Below are positions 34,154 through 41,224 of a DNA stretch of 64,000 bases, one piece after another. Under the pieces are notes generated by a model, which saw only the letters and a program-made list of their open reading frames with translations, was not told where the DNA came from and made no database searches. Made by a program: the position numbers and the translations under genes. This DNA comes from AC-37 sp035275105 (lineage in GTDB: Bacteria; Actinomycetota; Thermoleophilia; Solirubrobacterales; Thermoleophilaceae). The stretch covers positions 3,084 through 67,083 of the forward strand of contig DATENL010000090.1 of assembly GCA_035275105.1 (NCBI GenBank), given 5' to 3'. The first letter of the stretch is position 1; each line of letters begins with the position of its first letter.

Positions 34154-35017
34154 GTGACCCGCGTCAACCCCGTCGGATGGTTCATCGTCGCGTTCTTCCT
34201 GATCGGCGGGATCGCCTTCACCATCGCCCTGCCGTGGGTCGGGATCGGCCAGATCTGGATCGGCGTGGCCGTGCTCGTGGGGATCATCTACCTGCTGATC
34301 GGGCGACGGGCGTCGCGGATGGAGGGTCTGCGACAGAGCGGGCTCCCGGGCACCGCGCAGGTGCTTGAGATGTCCCAGACCGGCGTCTACGTCAACGAGA
34401 ACCCGCAGGTGAAGATGAAGCTCCAGGTGCAGGCCCAGGGGCTCGCGCCGTATCAGGTCGAGAAGAAGGCGACGGTGCCGATGATCGCGATCGGGATGCT
34501 CGGCACCGGGCGGCCGCTGACGGTCTACGTCAACCCGCAGGACCACGAGGACATCTTCATCGACTGGTCGGGGCAGGGCGGCGGCCCGATGGTCGCGGCG
34601 GGCGGCGGGATGGGCGGGCCTCTCGTGAGCGCCGGCTCGATGCCGTTCACGTTCGCGTTCCCGGACGGCTCGAGCGTCGACCTGACGAGCGACGCCGCGG
34701 CGCAGCAGGAGATCCTCGACGTGCTGCGCGCGAAGGGCTACGACCCGCACCAGGGCACGCTCGACCTGCGCTCCAACCCGGATGCCCGAGCGGCCGTGCT
34801 CGACGTGATCGCGCGGCGCGGGTATCGCGTGCCGGAGTCAGCGCGTCAGGGAGCGGCGCCCGCGGCGGCGGGGGTGCCGGCGGCGGCGGTTCCCGACCCG
34901 ACCGACACCCGCCCCGGCGTCGACCGCCTAATGGAGCTACAGCAGATGAAGGACAAGGGGCTGATCAGCGACGAGGACTTCGAGGAGACGAAGGAGCGGA
35001 TCCTCAAGACGCTCTAG
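34154..35017 (+). CDS. Membrane protein with C-terminal SHOCT motif
   Basis: 287 aa from a GTG. Two membrane helices lie at about residues 8-55 with the rest soluble. The region 60-140 may be a beta-rich domain (VKMKLQVQAQG; RPLTVYVNPQDHEDIFIDW). The last 35 residues are the SHOCT motif (LMELQQMKDKGLISDEDFEE), a short module of unknown role often found at ends of membrane proteins. Two more SHOCT proteins occur at 53.8 and 55.2 kb. Convergent with the M23 peptidase. Confidence 0.75.
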   Translation: MTRVNPVGWFIVAFFLIGGIAFTIALPWVGIGQIWIGVAVLVGIIYLLIGRRASRMEGLRQSGLPGTAQVLEMSQTGVYVNENPQVKMKLQVQAQGLAPYQVEKKATVPMIAIGMLGTGRPLTVYVNPQDHEDIFIDWSGQGGGPMVAAGGGMGGPLVSAGSMPFTFAFPDGSSVDLTSDAAAQQEILDVLRAKGYDPHQGTLDLRSNPDARAAVLDVIARRGYRVPESARQGAAPAAAGVPAAAVPDPTDTRPGVDRLMELQQMKDKGLISDEDFEETKERILKTL

Positions 35018-35027
35018 CCGCGACACC

Positions 35028-35066
35028 GTCCTGCCTTGAGCTCGCTATGCGATCTCAAGTCAGGAC
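35028..35066. terminator. Long-stem hairpin between convergent genes
   Basis: 17-base arms (GTCCTGCCTTGAGCTCG and its near-complement; two mismatches) around a 5-base loop. No T tract. It sits between the SHOCT gene (ends 35017) and the M23 peptidase (ends 35075), and is the same kind of element as at 23807 and 53747. Confidence 0.65.
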
Positions 35067-35074
35067 ACTGCGGC

Positions 35075-36100
35075 CTACTTGCAGTCGGCCAGGCGGGCGG
35101 TGCGCGGGTCCAGCTGGCCGCCGTCGGACGGCGCGCAGCCGTCGGGGTCCTCGGTGCCGAGGTACGAGTTCGGGTTGATCTTCGCGGTGCCCGAGAGCAG
35201 GTACGGCATCGGGTCGATCGGGGTGCCGTTGTGGCGGACCTCGAAGTGCAGGTGCGGGCCGGTCACGTGGCCGGTGGAGCCGACGTAGCCGATCGTGTCG
35301 CCGCCCGAGACGGAGCGGCCGGAGCTCGTGGCGACGCGCGACATGTGCGCGTACCAGCTCTGGTAGCCGAGGCGGTGCTGGATGATCACCAGGTAGCCGT
35401 ATCCGCCGGAGTTCCAGCCGGCGAACGAGACGGTCCCGACGCCCGCGGCCTCGATGTGCGTGCCGTAGGAGGCGCCGAAGTCGATGCCCTGGTGCGGGCG
35501 GCCCCAGCGCCAGCCGAACGGGCTCGTGATCGGGGCGTCCACCGGGCGGTAGAAGCGCACCGGGCCGGTCGGGCCGCCGCCTCCGCCCCCGGAGCTCGAG
35601 TGGCCGCTCAGGGCGCGCATCGTGATCGGGCCCACCACGCCGTCGGCGCTGAGCCCGCGACTGCGCTGGAATCGGTGGACGCCCTTGTCGGTCATATGAC
35701 CGAAGCCGCCGTCGACCGTCCCGGGGTAGTACCCGCGCCGCTTGAGCAGGAACTGGAGCATGGCCACGTCCCAGCCCTTGTCGCCGCGCTCGATGTAGCG
35801 CTGACCCCAGCGCTTGCGACCGCGCCAGCCGAGCTCCCTGAGGGTCTCGGAGCCCACGATCCCGTCCACGGTCAGGTGATGAGCGCGCTGGTAGTGCTTG
35901 AGGGCGCGCGTGGTCTGGGGCCCACGGATGCCGTCGATCGAGCCGTCGTAGTGGTGGAGGGCCTTCAGCGCGACCTGCAACGCGGCAGTGTTCGCGCTCA
36001 CCGCATGGGCGGGCGAGGCGAAGACGGCCGGGACGATCAGCAGCGCGACGGCGAGCGCGGCGAGCGTCCCGGTCCTGGCGGCGGACCGGAGGTACCCCAT
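35075..36100 (-). CDS. Secreted M23 metallopeptidase with two peptidoglycan-binding domains
   Basis: 341 aa from the ATG at 36100; a start at 36145 would put 15 extra residues before a normal signal peptide. After the signal (about 1-32, ending SPAHA) there are two PG_binding_1 repeats (DGSIDGIRGPQTTRALKHYQ; PGTVDGGFGHMTDKGVHRFQ). A Gly-rich linker and the LytM-type peptidase domain follow, with zinc ligands in HQGIDFG and HLHFEVR. It cuts peptide cross-links of the cell wall. Monocistronic, upstream of tRNA-Val on the opposite strand. Confidence 0.95.
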   Translation of the reverse strand: MGYLRSAARTGTLAALAVALLIVPAVFASPAHAVSANTAALQVALKALHHYDGSIDGIRGPQTTRALKHYQRAHHLTVDGIVGSETLRELGWRGRKRWGQRYIERGDKGWDVAMLQFLLKRRGYYPGTVDGGFGHMTDKGVHRFQRSRGLSADGVVGPITMRALSGHSSSGGGGGGPTGPVRFYRPVDAPITSPFGWRWGRPHQGIDFGASYGTHIEAAGVGTVSFAGWNSGGYGYLVIIQHRLGYQSWYAHMSRVATSSGRSVSGGDTIGYVGSTGHVTGPHLHFEVRHNGTPIDPMPYLLSGTAKINPNSYLGTEDPDGCAPSDGGQLDPRTARLADCK

Positions 36101-36182
36101 GGGCCAGGCAGTCGGAGCGGCCGCGCCGGCCTTGCCCCCGTGCAATGCATCCTGCGGATCCGGCCTAGAATCGCTCGCCGCA

Positions 36183-36254
36183 GGGCGCGTAGCTCAGTGG
36201 GAGAGCGCTCGCTTCACACGCGAGAGGTCGCTGGTTCGAAACCAGCCGCGCCCA
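36183..36254 (+). tRNA. tRNA-Val, anticodon CAC
   Basis: 72 nt cloverleaf: acceptor GGGCGCG/CGCGCCC with discriminator A, D arm GCTCAGTGGGAGAGC, anticodon loop TTCACAC, T loop GGTTCGAAACC. CCA is not encoded. A -10-like TAGAAT lies at 36166-36171. The last base is shared with an ATG, and a lower-GC gene pair starts just downstream, as at tRNA integration sites. Confidence 0.97.
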
Positions 36255-36284
36255 TGCGAAGAACCTGCTGGGGAGGAGCGGACC

Positions 36285-36962
36285 TTGGGGTTCCTGGAAG
36301 ACTGGGATCTGTCGTACGACGAAATCAACGAGCTCCTCACCGACAATCCGAGTCTGCGCTCCTTCGTGATGGGCTACGCGGCCGAGATCAAGTGCCGCAA
36401 CATGTACTTCGAGGACCATCCCGACATCACGGGCGTGTACAAGCCCAACGACCACGATCGGACCGAGAAGGGCGATTGGATCCTTACGTACAAGGGCCAG
36501 CGAATCGGCGTCGAGGTCAAGAGCCTCCAGACGAGCAGCCTCAGGCCGAAACGAGGCGGCATCGTCGACCCGAACTACCAATGTGACGCTTCAGACGCAC
36601 GCACCGTGCAGTTCGCTGATGGCAGCGCTCTCCACACCACGGCACTCCTCGTCGGCGAGTTCGACGTGGTCGCCGTCAACATTCACGCTTTCACCGGGAT
36701 GTGGAATTTTGCGTTCTGCAAGAACGGGGACCTGCTGACGATGGAGGGAGCGACTCGAGGGGTTGCCAGGCACTACACCCCTCTCCAGCGGCGAAGCCTG
36801 ATCAAGACGCTCCAGCCGATGCCGATGGACGTCCCGCCGCCGTATACGCGCGATCCGTTCGTGCTGTTCGACGAAATCCTTGCCGAACGGGCTGCGGGGA
36901 CCTTCCCGCTCGCCGACGCCATGGTCGCCGAACCAGGGTCCACCGCCCTCTCAGACCGCTGA
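36285..36962 (+). CDS. PD-(D/E)XK nuclease-like protein, probable type II restriction endonuclease
   Basis: 225 aa from a TTG preceded by GGGGAGGAG with a 6-base gap; no ATG lies in frame nearby. D64 in EKGDWIL and E77-V-K79 in IGVEVKSLQ form a PD-(D/E)XK nuclease centre, the usual restriction-enzyme core. The rest is not recognisable by family, as is common for restriction enzymes. It begins 30 bp after tRNA-Val, its GC is clearly below that of its neighbours, and it converges on a DNA methyltransferase 48 bp away. Together these favour a type II R-M pair; specificity is unknown. Confidence 0.7.
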   Translation: MGFLEDWDLSYDEINELLTDNPSLRSFVMGYAAEIKCRNMYFEDHPDITGVYKPNDHDRTEKGDWILTYKGQRIGVEVKSLQTSSLRPKRGGIVDPNYQCDASDARTVQFADGSALHTTALLVGEFDVVAVNIHAFTGMWNFAFCKNGDLLTMEGATRGVARHYTPLQRRSLIKTLQPMPMDVPPPYTRDPFVLFDEILAERAAGTFPLADAMVAEPGSTALSDR

Positions 36963-37010
36963 GAGCCCCGTCGAAGGTCCAAGTCGCCCAAGCAGGCGAG
37001 CTAGGCAGCG

Positions 37011-37784
37011 CTAGCGCGACGGAAGCTTCGGTGCTGCGCTCTTCGCGCTTGGCGCCTTCCCCGCGCGGCAGAGCGTGAAGACCAGGAAGTAGCTGTGGTT
37101 CTTCCGCGCGTGAACCTGGCGCTTGACGCGGCTGACGCCGGGTTTATTTCGGCGGACGACGACGAACAGGTCCTTGCAGTAAAAGTCGTGCTGCTCAAAG
37201 TGGTTGATCAGCTCCACATGGGTCAGTCGCTGGCGATTTGCGCTGACCTCGTCCTGGCACTTGACGATGAAGACGCCACCCGTGCGTAGGACGCGCTTCG
37301 CCTCGGCGCCCGCTCGGAAGTAAAGGTCAAGGACCGCCTCATGCCACTTGGGCGCGTCGGCAGCCGTGGCCTGGCCATTCGAATAGTTCTCCCGGAACGC
37401 CGCATGCGTACCGCCACCGGCCATGTGGCTGACGTCCTTTCGGAACAACCCCTCCATGTAGGGCGGGTCGAGGACCAGCGCGTCGAGCGAGTTGTCGCCG
37501 TACGGCAGGGCCGTCGCGTCCACTCCTCCCTGCAGGTCCGACACCAGGACGGTGTAGTCGTCGAGGTCGACCTGCTGCCAGAAGACGCCCTTCCCGTAGG
37601 TCACGTCGGCGATGACCGCCCCCTTGGGGACGTGCATCTGGAGCACCTGAGGAAAGACCTCGGCGTTTCCGCCGATGTGGGCCGACATCACCCCGTCGCT
37701 CGACGCGCGTCCACCCTGCACGCGACGCCCATTGGGCTCGACGGGCTCGGCGGCAATTGCGAGGCGAGTTTGGTTCACGTTCAT
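37011..37784 (-). CDS. DNA methyltransferase (DPPY, N6-adenine/N4-cytosine class)
   Basis: 257 aa. S-adenosylmethionine motif I at about 58-66 (IADVTYGKG); catalytic motif IV DPPY at 106-109; LRTGGVFIVKCQDE further on. The order I then IV with the rest behind fits a gamma-type amino-methyltransferase. The small size suggests a short target-recognition region. The ATG overlaps the formyltransferase stop (ATGA), but no ribosome site is seen; a GTG at codon 32 is possible. It protects DNA from the convergent nuclease if that is its partner. Confidence 0.88.
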   Translation of the reverse strand: MNVNQTRLAIAAEPVEPNGRRVQGGRASSDGVMSAHIGGNAEVFPQVLQMHVPKGAVIADVTYGKGVFWQQVDLDDYTVLVSDLQGGVDATALPYGDNSLDALVLDPPYMEGLFRKDVSHMAGGGTHAAFRENYSNGQATAADAPKWHEAVLDLYFRAGAEAKRVLRTGGVFIVKCQDEVSANRQRLTHVELINHFEQHDFYCKDLFVVVRRNKPGVSRVKRQVHARKNHSYFLVFTLCRAGKAPSAKSAAPKLPSR

Positions 37785-38653
37785 GGGAGCTTATGGCCGA
37801 CGTCGGCGCCTCGACCAACGGGAGCCTCGAACGGCGCCGCCGGCAGCGTCAAGGATGCCGCGGAGGTGCAGAGCGGCCGCCAGAGCTCGAACAGCTCGAA
37901 GGCCCTTCCCGCCGCCGCGAGATCCTCGTGCACGGCGCGTTCTGCCGCGGGCGGGTCGGTGTAGAGCGGGAACCGTCGCTGCTGCGGCACCCCGCTGGGC
38001 TCGCGCCCGTGCCGGACGAGGTCCTCGACCACGTCCGCCATCATCGCCGCCGCGAGCTCCATCGCCGCCGTCTCGAGCTCGGCGAGGGACGCCGCGCCCG
38101 GGCTCACCTCGAGCAACCGCCTCTCGACTGCCGCGCCGGTGTCGATCCCCGCGTCCACCCAGTGCACCGTCGCGCCCATGGCGACGCCGTGCTCGAGCGA
38201 GTGCCCCATCACCCCGCATCCGCGCATCCAGGGCAGCAGCGCCGGATGCGCGTTGAGGACCCCGCGGCGAGCTGTCGCGATCACGCGCGGGAGGAGCAGC
38301 CCGCCACCGCCGAGGACGAGGTAGTCCGGAGCCAGCCGCTCGAGGTCGCGCTGCAGCCGGCCGCTGTTCACGTCGCCGGTCGCGACCACCCGCGGCGCGC
38401 GCTCGGCTAACCACTCTCTGCTGTTGCGGCGGAAGCGCACGCCCCGCCGCACGCCCGAGAGCGCGGACCGCGGCCAGCGCCGGAGCCGATCCGGGAGGCG
38501 CTCGTGGCGGCGCGCGGGCGGGGGTGCGAAGCCGCCGGTGTGGAAAAGCACCGCGTCGGGAGCGACGCCGCGCTCGTATAGGCGCTGCAGGATCCGCCGG
38601 CCATGCGCGCTTCCGACCGTGAGGACGACACGCGGCTGCGAGCCGCCGCTCAC
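37781..38653 (-). CDS. Formyltransferase-family protein (Fmt/PurN-like)
   Basis: 290 aa from a GTG at 38653. The catalytic trio N134, H136 (LNAHPALLPWMRG) and D171 (GIDTGAAVE) of 10-formyltetrahydrofolate-dependent transferases is intact. The N-terminus (VVLTVGSAHGRRILQRL) is a Rossmann start. It is smaller than Met-tRNA formyltransferase and lacks its C-terminal domain, so it probably formylates a small amine or a sugar or peptide. It is divergent from the HprK-like gene of the RiPP-like cluster and could modify a product of it. Its stop overlaps the methyltransferase start. Confidence 0.82.
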   Translation of the reverse strand: MSGGSQPRVVLTVGSAHGRRILQRLYERGVAPDAVLFHTGGFAPPPARRHERLPDRLRRWPRSALSGVRRGVRFRRNSREWLAERAPRVVATGDVNSGRLQRDLERLAPDYLVLGGGGLLLPRVIATARRGVLNAHPALLPWMRGCGVMGHSLEHGVAMGATVHWVDAGIDTGAAVERRLLEVSPGAASLAELETAAMELAAAMMADVVEDLVRHGREPSGVPQQRRFPLYTDPPAAERAVHEDLAAAGRAFELFELWRPLCTSAASLTLPAAPFEAPVGRGADVGHKLP

Positions 38654-38680
38654 GCTGGAAGCCACACGGCCGCGAGCCGG

Positions 38681-39532
38681 GTGCGTAGGGTTGTCTCGAT
38701 CGATGTCGACGACCGCATCGGAGGGGCCTACGGGTTGGCCTTCGCCGGCATCAGCCCCGGACCGGCGGCGATGGAGCCCGCACCCCGAGGATGGCCGGTG
38801 GTCCGCCTCGAGCACGCGGCGGCTGGAGAGGTCCCCGGACCCGGCGGTCCCGACCGTGCGGTCATCCCGCTGCGGGGCGGGGGCGCGATCGCCGTCGACC
38901 GCAGCGACCGGAGCGCGACGTTCTTCACGGCGCGGCCCCCGGACCGCGTATCGCTGACGCACCCTCTCGCGTCGGTCGTCGCCGGCGCCTTCTCGCGCTG
39001 GCTTGGCCGGGAGGTCCTGCACGCGGGCGGTGTCGTGGGCCCGGATGGCGGCGTCTGGGCGATCATGGCGGGACGAGAGGGCGGCAAGAGCACCACGCTG
39101 GCGGCACTCGCGCTCGCCGACGTGCCGGTCCTGAGCGACGACCTGCTGGTGGTGGACGGAGCGGCGACCTTCCGCGGGCCGCGCTGCATCGACCTGCGCA
39201 CCTCCGCCGCGCACGCGCTCGGAGTGGAGGGAGGGGCGACGCCCGTCAGGGACGATCGCAGGCGGCTGTGCCTGCCACCCGTTGCCGCCGAGTTGCCGCT
39301 CACCGGGCTCATCTTCCTCGAATGGGAGTCGGGGCACGCCGTGAAGTCGCTGGGACTGGCCGCGCGCATGCGTCTCCTGGCGCGCCATCGCGCCGGCGGC
39401 TTCGTGCCGGGGCCGCCCGAGGCGGCACTCGCCCTGGCCGACCTGCCGGCCTTCGAGATCCGCCGTCCCCGGACCCACGACGGGGTGTCCGAGACGGCGG
39501 CGGCCATCCGCGGTGTGATGGGCGGGACGTGA
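38681..39532 (+). CDS. HPr-kinase-like protein 1 of the RiPP-like cluster
   Basis: 283 aa from a GTG at 38681, placed by alignment with its downstream paralogue; a start at 38603 would overlap the divergent formyltransferase. P-loop GREGGKST at about 131-138, then LSDDLLVV at 151-158, as in HprK C-terminal domains. Proteins of this type in lasso-peptide clusters (PadeK, ThcoK) phosphorylate the precursor C-terminal Ser. Here no such Ser is available in the precursor. Its stop overlaps the next start (GTGA), so the two paralogues are coupled. Confidence 0.85.
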   Translation: MRRVVSIDVDDRIGGAYGLAFAGISPGPAAMEPAPRGWPVVRLEHAAAGEVPGPGGPDRAVIPLRGGGAIAVDRSDRSATFFTARPPDRVSLTHPLASVVAGAFSRWLGREVLHAGGVVGPDGGVWAIMAGREGGKSTTLAALALADVPVLSDDLLVVDGAATFRGPRCIDLRTSAAHALGVEGGATPVRDDRRRLCLPPVAAELPLTGLIFLEWESGHAVKSLGLAARMRLLARHRAGGFVPGPPEAALALADLPAFEIRRPRTHDGVSETAAAIRGVMGGT

Positions 39533-40338
39533 CGGCTGCCGCCGCGTACGGATTCCGCTGGACGGGCGTGCCCGGCACCGTTCCCGGCGGTGACGAGGCC
39601 GCCGGGTGGCCGCCCGTGGCGGTCCGGCACGAGGCGCCCGCGCGATACGCCGATCGCGACGCCGTCGAAGACGACCAGGCGATCCTCGCCGTGCCCGGCG
39701 GCTCGATCCACCTCCGCCGCAGCCCGCGCGAGGCCGCGATCCGCGTGGCCTCGGCGCCCTCCGCGACCGAGATCATCACGCGGCACGCGGCACGCATGGC
39801 GGCCGTCTTCTCGACGTGGGCCGGCCGGCCGACCTTCCAGGCAGGGGCGGTTGCCGACGGCTCCCGCGCGCTGGCGGTCGCGGGCCCGATGCTCGCCGGG
39901 AAGACCACGCTGCTCGAGGCGTACGCGCGGGCGGGGGGGCTGGTCTTCTGCGACGAGGTCATCGCCACGGACCGCGGGCGCGTGCTCGCCGGGACGCCGC
40001 TGCTGCGTCTCAGACCGGACGCGCTGGAAGCGATCGGCCCGGCGGTGGCGGCACGCTCTGCCCCGCCACGGGCCACCCTCCCGCTCGCCGGCTTTGCGTT
40101 CCTCGAATGGGGCCCGGAGGCGGCGCTGACCCCGATGGGTCCGGCCGAGCGCCTGGCCGCGCTGGACGGCGCGCGCGTGGCGGGCTCGTCGTCGCAGCCT
40201 CCGCCAGAGGTCCTCGACCTCGTGCGGCTACCGGCCTGGCGCCTGGTGCGCCCGTCCGGGTGGGACAGGCTGCACGAGGGAGTCGGGTTGCTCCGTCGCG
40301 CCCTCGCCTCGTCGGGCGAGGCGGCTAGGGCGCGGTGA
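39529..40338 (+). CDS. HPr-kinase-like protein 2 of the RiPP-like cluster
   Basis: 269 aa from a GTG overlapping the stop of paralogue 1. P-loop GPMLAGKT at about 119-126; the acidic pair region is VFCDEVIATD. Both proteins share an N-terminal YGF/YGL start and a late LEW segment, so they arose by duplication and may form a heterodimer. The first 100 residues have no named domain. The 3' end overlaps the convergent precursor gene by 14 bp. Confidence 0.85.
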   Translation: MTAAAAYGFRWTGVPGTVPGGDEAAGWPPVAVRHEAPARYADRDAVEDDQAILAVPGGSIHLRRSPREAAIRVASAPSATEIITRHAARMAAVFSTWAGRPTFQAGAVADGSRALAVAGPMLAGKTTLLEAYARAGGLVFCDEVIATDRGRVLAGTPLLRLRPDALEAIGPAVAARSAPPRATLPLAGFAFLEWGPEAALTPMGPAERLAALDGARVAGSSSQPPPEVLDLVRLPAWRLVRPSGWDRLHEGVGLLRRALASSGEAARAR

Positions 40339-40459
40339 CCAGCGTCTGCGCGGCGACGCTGCCGAGCGGGATCAGGGCCGGGGCCTCGTAGTCCGAGACC
40401 GCAGCCTCGACCGTGTCGTCAGTAGCGGGAGTCGGGGCTTCGAAATCGTGCTCGTGCAT
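40325..40459 (-). CDS. Lasso-type leader peptide precursor with almost no core
   Basis: 44 aa, ATG at 40459 with GAGAGGAA 6 bases before it. Residues Y24, P27, L29, G33 and T39 match the actinobacterial lasso leader pattern YxxPxLxxxGxxxxxT, which the RRE protein binds. In lasso precursors the core starts two residues after that Thr, here V41. Only four residues follow (VTAP), far too few for a lasso ring. It may be a regulatory leader, a remnant, or a substrate modified at its C-terminus (T42). The gene is divergent from the RRE gene and overlaps the HprK-like gene tail. Confidence 0.75.
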   Translation of the reverse strand: MHEHDFEAPTPATDDTVEAAVSDYEAPALIPLGSVAAQTLVTAP

Positions 40460-40550
40460 GGGGGGTTCCTCTCGGGGGTCGCGGCGACCCAAACGGGTCG
40501 CTCCTACCTGCGGGCGCGGTACTTTGACACACCGTGGAGACTGACCCGTC

Positions 40551-40817
40551 GTGAGCGAGCGGATCCTGCGTCTGCGGCCCGAGGCGGTGCACTTCCGCGA
40601 GGTCGAAGGCCACATCGTGGCCGTGGACGTGGCCGGCGGCGAGTACTTCGCCGTCAACCCGTCCGGGGCGGCGCTGTGGCCCGCGTTGGCCGAAGGGACG
40701 ACCCTCGAGGACCTCGGCGAGCGCCTCGTCGCCCGGTTCCACATCGCCAAGGAGCAGGCGAGGGCGGATGCCGCGGCGTTCGTCGCGGTGCTGGACGAGC
40801 GGGGCCTCCTCGCGTGA
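40551..40817 (+). CDS. PqqD-like RRE (RiPP recognition element) protein
   Basis: 88 aa from a GTG. A stand-alone PqqD fold: three N-terminal strands (AVHFREVEGHIVAVDVAGGE, then YFAVNPSGAALW) and the helices LEDLGERLVARFHI and AAAFVAVLDERGLL. The RRE grips the leader peptide through the Tyr/Pro/Leu motif seen in the precursor and delivers it to the B2 protease. The stop overlaps the B2 start (GTGA). The 91-bp gap to the divergent precursor probably holds both promoters. Confidence 0.93.
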   Translation: MSERILRLRPEAVHFREVEGHIVAVDVAGGEYFAVNPSGAALWPALAEGTTLEDLGERLVARFHIAKEQARADAAAFVAVLDERGLLA

Positions 40818-41224
40818 GGCGGACGTCGCTGCTGCTGCGCCGCTCGGCACTGGCCGCTGAAGCCGGGCTGTTCCTCACCCTGGCCTCGGTGGCTACGCGC
40901 TTGCTTCCGTCCTCTTCCGCGACACGGCTGCTCGGAAGGGTCGCCAGCGCGTCGTCGGGCGGTGCCCGGCCGGCCGGCGACGAGGCGCTGCTCGTCGGGC
41001 GGGCGGTGAACCGCGTCACGCGACTTCTGCCATGGCACCCGACCTGCCTGCCCCAGGCGATCGCCACGCGCGCGATGCTGCGGCGTCGCCGGATCGACTG
41101 CATCAGCCACCTCGGTGTCGTGGAGACCGATCCCTTCAGGGCTCACGCGTGGGTCACCGTCAACGGATCGGTGGTGCAGGGCCGCCTCAGCCGAGACCCC
41201 TCCGAGCTCGCGCGCTTCACGTGA
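40814..41224 (+). CDS. Lasso-peptide-type B2 leader peptidase (transglutaminase-like)
   Basis: 136 aa, normal length for B2. Catalytic Cys78 is in HPTCLPQAIA and His111 in FRAHAWVTV, the family hallmark positions. The usual Asp about 12 residues after His is Gly123 here, with Asp128 the nearest acid, so activity needs proof. B2 removes the leader and releases the core N-terminus. GTG start overlapping the RRE stop, and stop overlapping the nucleotidyltransferase start: a tightly coupled operon. Confidence 0.92.
   Translation: MRRTSLLLRRSALAAEAGLFLTLASVATRLLPSSSATRLLGRVASASSGGARPAGDEALLVGRAVNRVTRLLPWHPTCLPQAIATRAMLRRRRIDCISHLGVVETDPFRAHAWVTVNGSVVQGRLSRDPSELARFT

Noticed and set aside
36254..37800. 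Attachment-site repeat of the tRNA-Val 3' end at the far side of the restriction genes
   Set aside because: No copy of the T-arm/acceptor sequence was found up to 37800, and no integrase gene is present, so a defined integrative element cannot be claimed.
37781..39478. Extending the formyltransferase to a 565-aa protein
   Set aside because: The extra N-terminus is antisense to the HprK-like gene and has no homology-like sequence. The Rossmann start at the GTG 38653 fits the family.
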